Shown here piece after piece: positions 57,726 to 64,000 of a stretch of 64,000 nucleotides of DNA. Within the stretch, counting starts at the first letter, position 1, and each line of letters starts with the position of its first letter. Made by a program: the position numbers and the translations under genes. The stretch is from positions 186,001-250,000 of the forward strand of contig CAWAPD010000001.1 in NCBI GenBank assembly GCA_963783865.1, written 5' to 3'. The DNA comes from CAWAPD01 sp963783865 (GTDB lineage: Bacteria; Actinomycetota; Thermoleophilia; UBA2241). The notes beneath the pieces were generated by a model that was not told the origin of the DNA, searched no databases, and saw nothing but the letters and a program-made list of their open reading frames with translations.

Positions 57726-58699
57726 GCGACCCCCGCGACCAGGGACCGGCGAGGACGGCGTTCGGCCGCGTGATCGGCGAGGGGCGCCGCGCGGTCGACC
57801 GGTTCCTCGGCGACCTGCTCGACGCCATCCCCGACGGACTCTACGTGACCGACGCCGAGCGGCGCATCATCTTCTGGAACGAGGCCGCCGAGCGCATCAC
57901 CGGCTACCCGGCCGACGACGTGCTCGGCTCGCACTGCTACGACGACATCCTGGTGCACGAGGACGTGCACGGCACGAAGCTGTGCACAGGGGCCTGCCCC
58001 CTGGCCGAGTGCATCGAGGACGGCGAGGCGCGGACCGTGCCCGAGGTCCTGCTCAAGCGCGAAGACGGGGCGCGGCTGCCCGTCTACGTCAAGACGCAAC
58101 GGTTCGAGGTCGACGGGCAGGTGTTCGGAGTCGAGGTCTTCGGCGCCCTGGAGACGGTCGCCGGACGCGACGTCGCGCGCCTGGTGCAGGAGGTCAGTGA
58201 GTCGGCCGTGACCGACGCCCTGACCGGCCTGTTCAACCGCCGCTACATCGACCTCGCCCTCGAGCAGCAGTTCGAGCTCTACAAGCGGCTCGGCCGCCGC
58301 TACGGCGTGATCATGATCGACGTCGACGGCTTCAAGGCGATCAACGACGGCATCGGCCACCTGGTCGGCGACGAAGTGTTGCGCTTCGTCGCCGGCGAGC
58401 TGTCGGACGGCACCCGCAAGATGGACCTGTTGGCGCGCTGGGGCGGCGACGAGTTCGTGGCGATCTGCGCCGTCGGCGAGGCAGCCGAGCTGGAGCGCAT
58501 CGGCCGGCGGCACACGCACATGGTCGGCGACTCGGAGCTCATCACCGACATGGAGGAGCTGATCCCGGTCACCGTGTCGGCCGGCGGTACGCTGGTGCTC
58601 CCGACCGACCATGGACCCGACGACGTGCTGGCCCGCGCCGACAAGGCCATGTACGTGGCCAAGCACGCGGGCGGGAACGACTTCTCCCTGGATGCCTGA
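57722..58699 (+). CDS. PAS-GGDEF diguanylate cyclase
   Basis: ATG 57722 overlaps the previous stop; 325 residues. PAS domain (about 30-150): LLDAIPDGLYVTDAERRIIF, NEAAERITGYPADDVLGSHC, with a CTGACPLAEC Cys insert near residue 92. GGDEF domain (160-325): DALTGLFNRRYIDLALEQQF, VIMIDVDGFKAINDGIGHLV, active site LLARWGGDEFVAI, and an inhibitory RxxD site (RKMD) five residues before GGDEF. It should make cyclic di-GMP. Overlaps the galT start by 8 bases. Confidence 0.94.
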   Translation: MSDPRDQGPARTAFGRVIGEGRRAVDRFLGDLLDAIPDGLYVTDAERRIIFWNEAAERITGYPADDVLGSHCYDDILVHEDVHGTKLCTGACPLAECIEDGEARTVPEVLLKREDGARLPVYVKTQRFEVDGQVFGVEVFGALETVAGRDVARLVQEVSESAVTDALTGLFNRRYIDLALEQQFELYKRLGRRYGVIMIDVDGFKAINDGIGHLVGDEVLRFVAGELSDGTRKMDLLARWGGDEFVAICAVGEAAELERIGRRHTHMVGDSELITDMEELIPVTVSAGGTLVLPTDHGPDDVLARADKAMYVAKHAGGNDFSLDA

Positions 58700-59672
58700 C
58701 GGGCGCGACGAAGAGGCGGCGGCGAGCGGCGGAGGCGCCGCGAACGGCGGCCGTCTGCGCCGCAGCCCGCTCACCGGCGCCTGGACGATCGTCGCGCCCG
58801 GTCGTCGGGCACGGCCGGTCGACCCGGACGGCGGCGACACAGCCGTGGTCCCGCCGGTCTGTCCTTTCTGCGAAGGGCGCGAAGCGATGACGCCGCCCGA
58901 GCTCGAGGCCGTGCGACCGGGCGGCGGCGCCGCCGACGGCCCCGGCTGGACCGTCCGCGTCGTGCCCAACAAGTTCCCCGTGCTCGAGGGCATGAACGAG
59001 GTGGTCGTGCACTCGCCGTCGCACGAGCTGGGCCTCGCCGATCTGCCGGTCGAGCACGTCGCCGAGGTGTTGGCGGCCTACCAGCGGCGGATCGCCGCGC
59101 TGTGCGGCGCCGGCGCCGCGGCCGTGCTGCCGATCATGAACCACGGCCGCGGCGCCGGCGCCTCGCTCAGCCACCCGCACTCGCAGATCTTCGCCACGGC
59201 GATCGTGCCGCCGCTTCTGGTCGACGAGCTGGCGCTGTTCGCCGACTACCGCACCAAGTACGACCGCTGCCTGCTGTGCGACGTGCTCGGCACCGTGCGG
59301 GACCAGAAGGTGAGGCTCGTGCTCGACGGCCCCGTCGTGGCTTTCGCCCCCGAGGCGTCGCGCTGGCCCTACGAGCTGTGGCTGGCGCCGGCCGAGCACC
59401 AGCCGGAGTTCGGCGAGGCGGCGGTGAGCGCTGTAGCCGGCGCGCTCAAGCGCGCCCTCGCCGCGCTCACCGCCGTCACCGGCGGCGCCCCCCACAACTA
59501 CTGGGTCCACACGCGCCCGTGCGCGAGCGACGGGCCGTTCCACTGGCACATCGAGATGGCGGCCCGGCTCACCACGCCGGCCGGCTTCGAGCTCGGCAGC
59601 GGCATCGCCGTCGACGACGTCGACCCCGAGAGGGCGGCAGCCGCGCTGCGCGCAGCACTGCCGCCCGCGTGA
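58692..59672 (+). CDS. galT: Galactose-1-phosphate uridylyltransferase
   Basis: ATG 58692 inside the end of the cyclase gene; 326 residues. LRRSPLTGAWTIVAPGRRAR, zinc Cys pair CPFCEG, RVVPNKFPVLEG, catalytic GASLSHPHSQIFATAIVPPL (HPH), second Cys pair CLLCD, and WVHTRPCASDGPFHWHIEMA. It transfers UMP between UDP-glucose and galactose-1-phosphate in the Leloir pathway; non-galactose nucleotidyl transfer is possible for short actinobacterial members. Translational coupling to a c-di-GMP gene is odd. Confidence 0.93.
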   Translation: MPDGRDEEAAASGGGAANGGRLRRSPLTGAWTIVAPGRRARPVDPDGGDTAVVPPVCPFCEGREAMTPPELEAVRPGGGAADGPGWTVRVVPNKFPVLEGMNEVVVHSPSHELGLADLPVEHVAEVLAAYQRRIAALCGAGAAAVLPIMNHGRGAGASLSHPHSQIFATAIVPPLLVDELALFADYRTKYDRCLLCDVLGTVRDQKVRLVLDGPVVAFAPEASRWPYELWLAPAEHQPEFGEAAVSAVAGALKRALAALTAVTGGAPHNYWVHTRPCASDGPFHWHIEMAARLTTPAGFELGSGIAVDDVDPERAAAALRAALPPA

Positions 59673-59696
59673 CCACCGCCCGGTCGCCGGTCACGG

Positions 59697-60692
59697 CTAG
59701 CGGCCGGTCCTCCGCTCCAGCTCCTCCGGGTAGCGGTCACCTTGTATGGCGATCGCCGACGCGGCCTTCTCGATCTCACCCAGGTCACCCGGGGTGAGCT
59801 CGATCTCGGCCGCCCCGAGGTTCTCCTCCAGCCGCGCGACCTTCGTCGTGCCCGGGATGGGGACGATCCACGGCTTCTGCGCGAGCAGCCAGGCGAGCGC
59901 GATCTGCGCGGGCGTCGCACCCTTGCCCGCCGCGATCTCGGCGAGCAGCTCGACCAGGGCACGGTTCGCCGTGCGGGCTTCCGGCGTGAATCGGGGGACG
60001 ATCTGGCGGAAGTCGTCCTCGTCGAACGTCGTGGTCTCGTCGATCTTCCCCGTCAAGAAGCCCTTGCCGAGGGGGCTGAACGGCACGAACCCGACGCCCA
60101 GCTCCTCGAGGGTCGGCAGCAGTTCCTCTTCCGGCCGCCGCCACCACAGCGAGTACTCGCTCTGGACGGCGGTCAGGGGCTGCACCGCGTGCGCGCGGCG
60201 GATCGTCTGCACGCCGGGCTCTGAGAGGCCGAAGTGCCTGACCTTGCCCTCCTCGATCAGCTCCTTGACCGCCCCCGCGACCTCTTCGATCGGCACGTTC
60301 GTGTCGACGCGGTGCTGGTAGAAGAGGTCGATGGCGTCGACCTTGAGTCGCCTCAGCGAGGCCTCCGCGACCCGCTTGATGTGCTCCGGCCGGCTGTCCA
60401 GCCCTCCTTGCCCCGCCTCCGTACCGGGATCGAAGCTGAACCCGAACTTGGTGGCGATCGCGACCTGGCCGCGGAACGGCGCGAGGGCTTCGCCGACGAG
60501 CTCCTCGTTCGTGAACGGGCCGTAGGCCTCGGCGGTGTCGAAGAGCGTGACGCCGCGGTCCACCGCCGTCCGGATGAGGCCGATCATCTGCTGTTTGTCG
60601 GGAGGCGGACCATAGGCGAAGCTCATGCCCATGCAGCCCAGCCCAAGGGCCGAGACTTCCAGGCCGCTGGTTCCGAGTGTGCGCTTCTGCAT
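59697..60692 (-). CDS. Aldo/keto reductase
   Basis: 331 residues. TLGTSGLEVSALGLGCMGMS at the start, LFDTAEAYGPFTNEELVGEA (catalytic Asp/Tyr), VAIATKFGFSFDPG (Lys), VDAIDLFYQHRVDTNVPIEE (His), then YSLWWRRPEEELLPTLEELG and IVPIPGTTKVARLEENLGAA (NADPH site). Cytoplasmic NADPH-dependent reductase of the AKR13-like group. Start ATG 60692 with AAGGAGG 8 bases upstream. Confidence 0.95.
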   Translation of the reverse strand: MQKRTLGTSGLEVSALGLGCMGMSFAYGPPPDKQQMIGLIRTAVDRGVTLFDTAEAYGPFTNEELVGEALAPFRGQVAIATKFGFSFDPGTEAGQGGLDSRPEHIKRVAEASLRRLKVDAIDLFYQHRVDTNVPIEEVAGAVKELIEEGKVRHFGLSEPGVQTIRRAHAVQPLTAVQSEYSLWWRRPEEELLPTLEELGVGFVPFSPLGKGFLTGKIDETTTFDEDDFRQIVPRFTPEARTANRALVELLAEIAAGKGATPAQIALAWLLAQKPWIVPIPGTTKVARLEENLGAAEIELTPGDLGEIEKAASAIAIQGDRYPEELERRTGR

Positions 60693-60785
60693 CGCGTCCT
60701 CCTTCGCAGTGCGTCTGCCGGGTCACGTTCCCGGGAACGTGACCCGATGCGCCGCATGCCTCCCCGTCTTGTTCCCCACCCGGGC

Positions 60786-60814
60786 ATGACGCTCCCGCGG
60801 GCTTCGGCTATACT
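60786..60814 (+). promoter_or_regulatory. Promoter of the BON gene, apparently leaderless
   Basis: ATGACG (60786-60791), 17-base spacer and TATACT (60809-60814). The ATG begins 7 bases after the -10 box, so transcription would start at or next to the initiation codon. Confidence 0.65.
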
Positions 60815-60821
60815 CCGCGCC

Positions 60822-61304
60822 ATGCGCAGGTCCGGAGCCCTCCTCACTCTCGTCGCAGCCGTGCTCGCCGTCGGCGCGCTCGCCGCGGCCTGCGGCAGCG
60901 GCGACCGCGTCGCGATCACGCCGTCGACGCTTCCCCCGATCACCACGCCGGGTGGATCGCTGTCGCCGAGCGGGGCGTCCAGCCCCGGCGCGTCGACCAC
61001 CGCGTCGGCCAGCCCGACCCCGGTGTCGACGATCTCCGGCTCGCCGCTGCCCGGGTTCAGCGACATCAAGGGCCAGCCCACCGACGCCAAGATCAAGGCC
61101 GACATCATCCGCCGAATGGGGCTCTACGCACAGCTCTTCCACGATGTGCACATCGTCGTGCACGTGCAGGACGGCGTCGTCTACCTCTATGGCAAGGTCC
61201 GAAACGACGGGCAGAAGTCGCAGATCGAGTGGATCGCCCGGACCGAGCCCGGCGTGAAGTACGTGAAGAGCTACATCGTGGTCCAGGGGGTCGGCGGCTA
61301 CTGA
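60822..61304 (+). CDS. BON-domain lipoprotein
   Basis: 160 residues from ATG 60822. Signal with lipobox ALAAACGSG (Cys24), a Ser/Thr/Pro/Ala-rich linker (25-75), then a BON domain: DAKIKADIIRRMGLYAQLFH followed by VHIVVHVQDGVVYLYGKVRN and IARTEPGVKYVKSYIVV. Exported and lipid-anchored. BON domains bind membranes or envelope polymers and appear in OsmY-like stress proteins. No Shine-Dalgarno; the promoter position implies a leaderless mRNA. Confidence 0.85.
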   Translation: MRRSGALLTLVAAVLAVGALAAACGSGDRVAITPSTLPPITTPGGSLSPSGASSPGASTTASASPTPVSTISGSPLPGFSDIKGQPTDAKIKADIIRRMGLYAQLFHDVHIVVHVQDGVVYLYGKVRNDGQKSQIEWIARTEPGVKYVKSYIVVQGVGGY

Positions 61305-61312
61305 CGCAGATC

Positions 61313-61331
61313 CGGCCGGCGCCGCCGGCCG
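61313..61331. terminator. CGGCCGGC-GCC-GCCGGCCG hairpin
   Basis: 8-bp stem with a 3-base loop, between the convergent BON (+) and rlmN (-) genes. Shorter than the other terminators in the window. Confidence 0.5.
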
Positions 61332-61381
61332 CGGCCGCTCAAGGTCCCTCGGCCGTACCCGCTGAACCAGGCCGTGCCCGC

Positions 61382-62428
61382 TCAGCCCTTGCGTGCGCCT
61401 CTCGTGATCGCCAGCTGCCCGCAGGCGGCCTCGATCTCGCCCCCCGGCGAGCGGCGCACCGTGCACGAGACGCCCGCCTTCTCGAGGCGGGCGGCGAGGG
61501 CGGCGAGTTCGGGCGGCCGTGGCCGCCCGAACTCGCCGCCCGTCTCGTTGTAGGCGATCAGGTTGAGGTGGTACAGCCGCCGCTTGAGCCGCCCCCGCAG
61601 GGCGCGCACCTGGTCCTCCCCGTCGTTCACGCCCGCCAGCACCACGTATTCGAAGAAGAGCTTGCGGCGGGTGGCCGCGACGTAGCGTTCGCAGGCGGCG
61701 AACAGCTCGTCCAGCGGATAGCGCCGGTTGAGCGGCACGAGCCGGTCGCGCAGCTCGTCGGTCGCCGCGTGCAGGCTGACGGCGAGGTTCATCTGCCCGC
61801 CCTCTTCGCGGAACCGGTCGATGCCGGGGACCACGCCGACGGTCGAGACCGAGATGCCGCGGGCGCCGAGCCCGAACCCGTCGGGGTCGCGCAACAGCGT
61901 GCAGGCGCGCAGCGTCTGCTCGTAGTTCTGGAACGGCTCGCCCATGCCCATGAAGACCACGTTCGTGACGGCGCGGCCCGGCGGGCCGGGTCCCTCGCTG
62001 CCGTCGCGCAGGCCGCGCGCGAAGTGCAGCACTTGGTCGACCATCTCCTCGGCGCTCAGACTGCGCTTCAGGCCCAGCCTGCCCGACGCGCAGAAGGCGC
62101 AGCCCACGCCGCAGCCGACCTGGCTCGAGACACAGACCGTCGCCCGGCGGCGGTAGGTCATGAGGACGGCCTCGACCGGCAAGCCGTCGGTCGTCTCGAA
62201 CAGGACCTTGACGGCGCCGCCGCGGGGCGTCGAGCGCGACTCGTGCGGCGCGAGCGTCACCGGAGCGAGCCGCTCCGCGAGCGCCGCGCGCAGGGGGCGC
62301 GGCAGGGCGGTGACCTCGTCGAACGAGGTCACCCACCGCCGCGCCAGCGCCTGGTAGACCTGCAGGGCGCGGTAGCGCGGCTCGCCCAGGGCGGCCAGGG
62401 TCTCGTCCAGTACGGAGCGGTCGATCAC
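61382..62428 (-). CDS. rlmN: 23S rRNA (adenine2503-C2)-methyltransferase
   Basis: Start is GTG 62428 (VIDRSVLDETLAALGEPRYR); the frame continues upstream without family sequence. 348 residues. Radical-SAM cluster VCVSSQVGCGVGCAFCASGR, NVVFMGMGEPFQNYEQ, NLAVSLHAATDELRDRLVPL, FFEYVVLAGVNDGEDQ and HLNLIAYNETGGEF, with the conserved C-terminal Cys in GVSCTVRRSPGGEIEAACGQ. A TACAAT box ends 6 bases before the GTG with no Shine-Dalgarno, so it is probably leaderless. Divergent from 62520. Confidence 0.95.
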   Translation of the reverse strand: MIDRSVLDETLAALGEPRYRALQVYQALARRWVTSFDEVTALPRPLRAALAERLAPVTLAPHESRSTPRGGAVKVLFETTDGLPVEAVLMTYRRRATVCVSSQVGCGVGCAFCASGRLGLKRSLSAEEMVDQVLHFARGLRDGSEGPGPPGRAVTNVVFMGMGEPFQNYEQTLRACTLLRDPDGFGLGARGISVSTVGVVPGIDRFREEGGQMNLAVSLHAATDELRDRLVPLNRRYPLDELFAACERYVAATRRKLFFEYVVLAGVNDGEDQVRALRGRLKRRLYHLNLIAYNETGGEFGRPRPPELAALAARLEKAGVSCTVRRSPGGEIEAACGQLAITRGARKG

Positions 62429-62519
62429 GCGCGGATTGTACAGCGACCCCTCAGCGGCAGGGTTCGACGTGCCGAAAGAGAAGACGTACAGGTTCCTCTG
62501 TCGACCGGGGGGATACGTG

Positions 62520-63158
62520 ATGATCGCTGCATTGCCCGTCCAGTACATCGCCATCGCCGCGGCGGCCGCCGTCCTGATGATCCTGCTGCTCATCGTGATG
62601 ATGCGGCGTGGCCGTGGGGGCGGCGGCAAGGCCGCCGCCCCTCCGCGCGGGCCCAGGCTCGTCATGACGTCGTCGTCGGGCGGCTCCTGGCTCGACGAGC
62701 CGGTCGGCGCCGGCTTCGAGGGCCTCGGCAAGCCGGTGACCGCCGACGCGCCCACTGCCGCGCGGCCCCCGGTGGCGCCACCCACGCCGGACCCGCCGCC
62801 GACGGCCTCGTGGCAGGAGCCGCCGTCCCAGGCGGCGCCCGCGGCCGCACCCGTACCGCCGGCCGCCGTGCCCGCCGCGCCGGCCGCACCCGTCGCACCC
62901 GTCGAAGGCGCCGCCCATCTCTCCGACATCATGGTGACGACGACCGAGGCCGAGATCGACCTGAGCGACCCCGACGTGCGCGCGCTGCTCGAGGAGCTGG
63001 CCGACGACGAGATCCGCCTTGCCGAGGATCTACGGAGCCAGGGATCGACGCTCGATGCTATCCTGCAGTTGACCGAGGCCGAGAAGGCCTGCCAGGCCCT
63101 CGGCGACGAAGAGCGCGCCGACAAGGTCCGCGCGATGATGAAGGAGCTGCAGCCCTAG
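62520..63158 (+). CDS. Membrane-anchored Pro/Ala-rich protein, function unknown
   Basis: ATG 62520; 212 residues. N-terminal helix VQYIAIAAAAAVLMILLLIV (residues 8-27) followed by RRGRGGGG, a Pro/Ala linker (about 70-130), and a C-terminal helical domain with DLSDPDVRALLEELADDEIR and DAILQLTEAEKACQALGDEE, a tetratricopeptide-like pair of helices. A single-pass protein with a long flexible spacer. I recognise no family. The stop is one base before the next gene. Confidence 0.7.
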   Translation: MIAALPVQYIAIAAAAAVLMILLLIVMMRRGRGGGGKAAAPPRGPRLVMTSSSGGSWLDEPVGAGFEGLGKPVTADAPTAARPPVAPPTPDPPPTASWQEPPSQAAPAAAPVPPAAVPAAPAAPVAPVEGAAHLSDIMVTTTEAEIDLSDPDVRALLEELADDEIRLAEDLRSQGSTLDAILQLTEAEKACQALGDEERADKVRAMMKELQP

Positions 63159-63159
63159 C

Positions 63160-63486
63160 ATGCCTGAGGAACCCACAGACCGGAACTCCATGGCGGACCT
63201 CGCCGCCGCGTTCATCCCGCTCGCCCGCAAGATCGCCAGCGACCCCGAGCTGCGCGAGACCGTGCGCAAGGCCGCCACGGCGGCCGGCGGCGCCTACCAG
63301 GGCGTGCGCAACGCGCGGGGGGGCGGCGCGCAGGCCGAGAAGCCGGCGGTCCCCGCCGGCGACGAGCCCCACGCGCCGCCGACGCACGGGTCCTGGAAGA
63401 TGATCACGCCGGGCGTGGTCGTGGCCGGGATCTTCGCGGCCGGCATCGCCGCCGCGGTCGCCGCGGCCAAGCACAGCCGCAAGTAG
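63160..63486 (+). CDS. Small membrane protein, function unknown
   Basis: ATG 63160; 108 residues. N-terminal helix DLAAAFIPLARKIASDPELR, a Gly/Pro linker, and a C-terminal membrane helix ITPGVVVAGIFAAGIAAAVA followed by KHSRK. Co-transcribed with the preceding membrane protein. No recognised family. Confidence 0.65.
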   Translation: MPEEPTDRNSMADLAAAFIPLARKIASDPELRETVRKAATAAGGAYQGVRNARGGGAQAEKPAVPAGDEPHAPPTHGSWKMITPGVVVAGIFAAGIAAAVAAAKHSRK

Positions 63487-63550
63487 CCGGTCAGACCGTC
63501 CGCACTCCGCGTTCCCCGGCCGGCAGCGCCGCCGGCGCCCGAGGCATGCC

Positions 63551-64000
63551 CTAGTTCGTCAGGCTCTGCAGCGGCGGCGGGATACGCCCGCCACGGGCCA
63601 GGAAGCGCGAGTTGCCGGCCTGGTTGACCGCCATCACCGGCCCCTCGCCGAAGAGCCCGCCGAGCGTGACCCAGTCGCCCGTCTGCTTGCCAGTGGCCGG
63701 GATCAGGCGGGCGCCGGTGGTCTTGCTGTTGATCATGCCGATCGCCATGACGTCGGCGATCACGCCGGCGAGGGCGTCGCGCGAGACGTCGCCGGGCACG
63801 ACGATCATGTCGAGGCCGAGCGAGCAGACGGCCGTCATCGCCTCGAGCTTCTCGATCGACAGCGCGCCGTCGGCCGCGGCCTTGGCCATGCCGGCGTCCT
63901 CGCTCACGGGGATGAAGGCGCCCGACAGGCCGCCGGTCGAGGAGGTCGCCATCGTGCCGCCCTTCTTGACGGCGTCGTTCAGCATCGCCAGCGCTGCCGT
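63551..64000 (-). CDS. PFL/DUF711 (UPF0210) family protein, 5-prime end beyond window
   Basis: The last 149 codons are present; the frame runs open to the right edge. Family sequence: LNDAVKKGGTMATSSTGGLS, GAFIPVSEDAGMAKAAADGA, LEAMTAVCSLGLDMIVVPGD, VIADVMAIGMINSKTTGARL and VTLGGLFGEGPVMAVNQAGN. Full-length members have about 450 residues. Structure suggests a glycyl-radical-like barrel without the radical loop; function unknown. Upstream neighbour, often an ACT-domain protein, would lie outside the window. Confidence 0.93.
   Translation of the reverse strand, partial: TAALAMLNDAVKKGGTMATSSTGGLSGAFIPVSEDAGMAKAAADGALSIEKLEAMTAVCSLGLDMIVVPGDVSRDALAGVIADVMAIGMINSKTTGARLIPATGKQTGDWVTLGGLFGEGPVMAVNQAGNSRFLARGGRIPPPLQSLTN

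Noticed and set aside
1..64000. CRISPR array, prophage, transposase or rRNA genes
   Set aside because: No regularly spaced repeats, phage structural genes, transposase motifs or rRNA stretches were seen.

Overview
The window is very GC-rich DNA from a high-GC Gram-positive bacterium, most likely an actinobacterium. Supporting signs are frequent GTG/TTG starts, an LppX-type lipoprotein, long perfect-stem terminators without T-tracts, a TgpA/DUF58/MoxR set and a GTG-started rpmH. I cannot fix the class. The C-terminal Ig-like module of the large BNR protein (31038-33959) resembles ones I associate with uncultured anaerobic actinobacterial lineages, but that is an impression. No CRISPR array, transposase, integrase, rRNA operon or dnaA was seen. 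|| 1-5920 (minus): an operon-like sugar pathway of class I aldolase, FGGY kinase, FucI-like isomerase, triosephosphate-isomerase-like protein, YjbQ and a DUF4380-like sugar-binding fold that runs off the left edge. 6108-10635 (minus): MoxR ATPase, DUF58 protein and transglutaminase, all overlapping. 10840-12517 (plus): a 28-residue ORF coupled to a serine-every-third-residue repeat protein, then an ECF sigma factor with its coupled membrane partner. 12571-24786: metabolic genes, including quinone oxidoreductase, acetyltransferases, metallophosphoesterase, acetamidase plus APC permease, AsnC regulator plus M42 peptidase, alpha/beta hydrolase, DUF362 lipoprotein, an HATPase and a C1 aminopeptidase. 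|| 24996-29137: a tRNA-Glu gene whose 3-prime half is repeated 4 kb downstream. The repeats bracket a PadR regulator and a MacB-like ABC exporter, the layout of a small genomic island that has lost its integrase. || 29172-41713: a hydrolase-rich accessory stretch with C69 dipeptidase, a remnant of a C45 acyltransferase, a huge secreted IPT/BNR protein, an intact C45 acyltransferase, an orphan membrane-anchored peptide-binding protein, a tandem AsnC regulator, a secreted carboxylesterase and a cysteine dioxygenase. An identical 16-base palindromic element sits at almost the same distance upstream of the binding-protein gene and the carboxylesterase gene, which flank the tandem regulator. This suggests a small undescribed regulon. 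|| 41907-50120: a polysaccharide-lyase-like lipoprotein, CocE/NonD hydrolase, endonuclease IV, two DUF2007 proteins, a frameshifted zinc-ribbon gene and an LppX-like lipoprotein. 50251-52979 (minus): the rpmH-rnpA-yidD-yidC-jag cluster with no dnaA beside it. Next to it is a noticeably less GC-rich class V aminotransferase-like gene, probably acquired. 54617-59672 (plus): acetyltransferases, a zinc-ribbon DUF2007 protein and a coupled DUF4388 / PAS-GGDEF / galT set. 59697-64000: aldo/keto reductase, BON-domain lipoprotein (apparently leaderless), rlmN, two small membrane proteins and the end of a DUF711/PFL-family protein running off the right edge.
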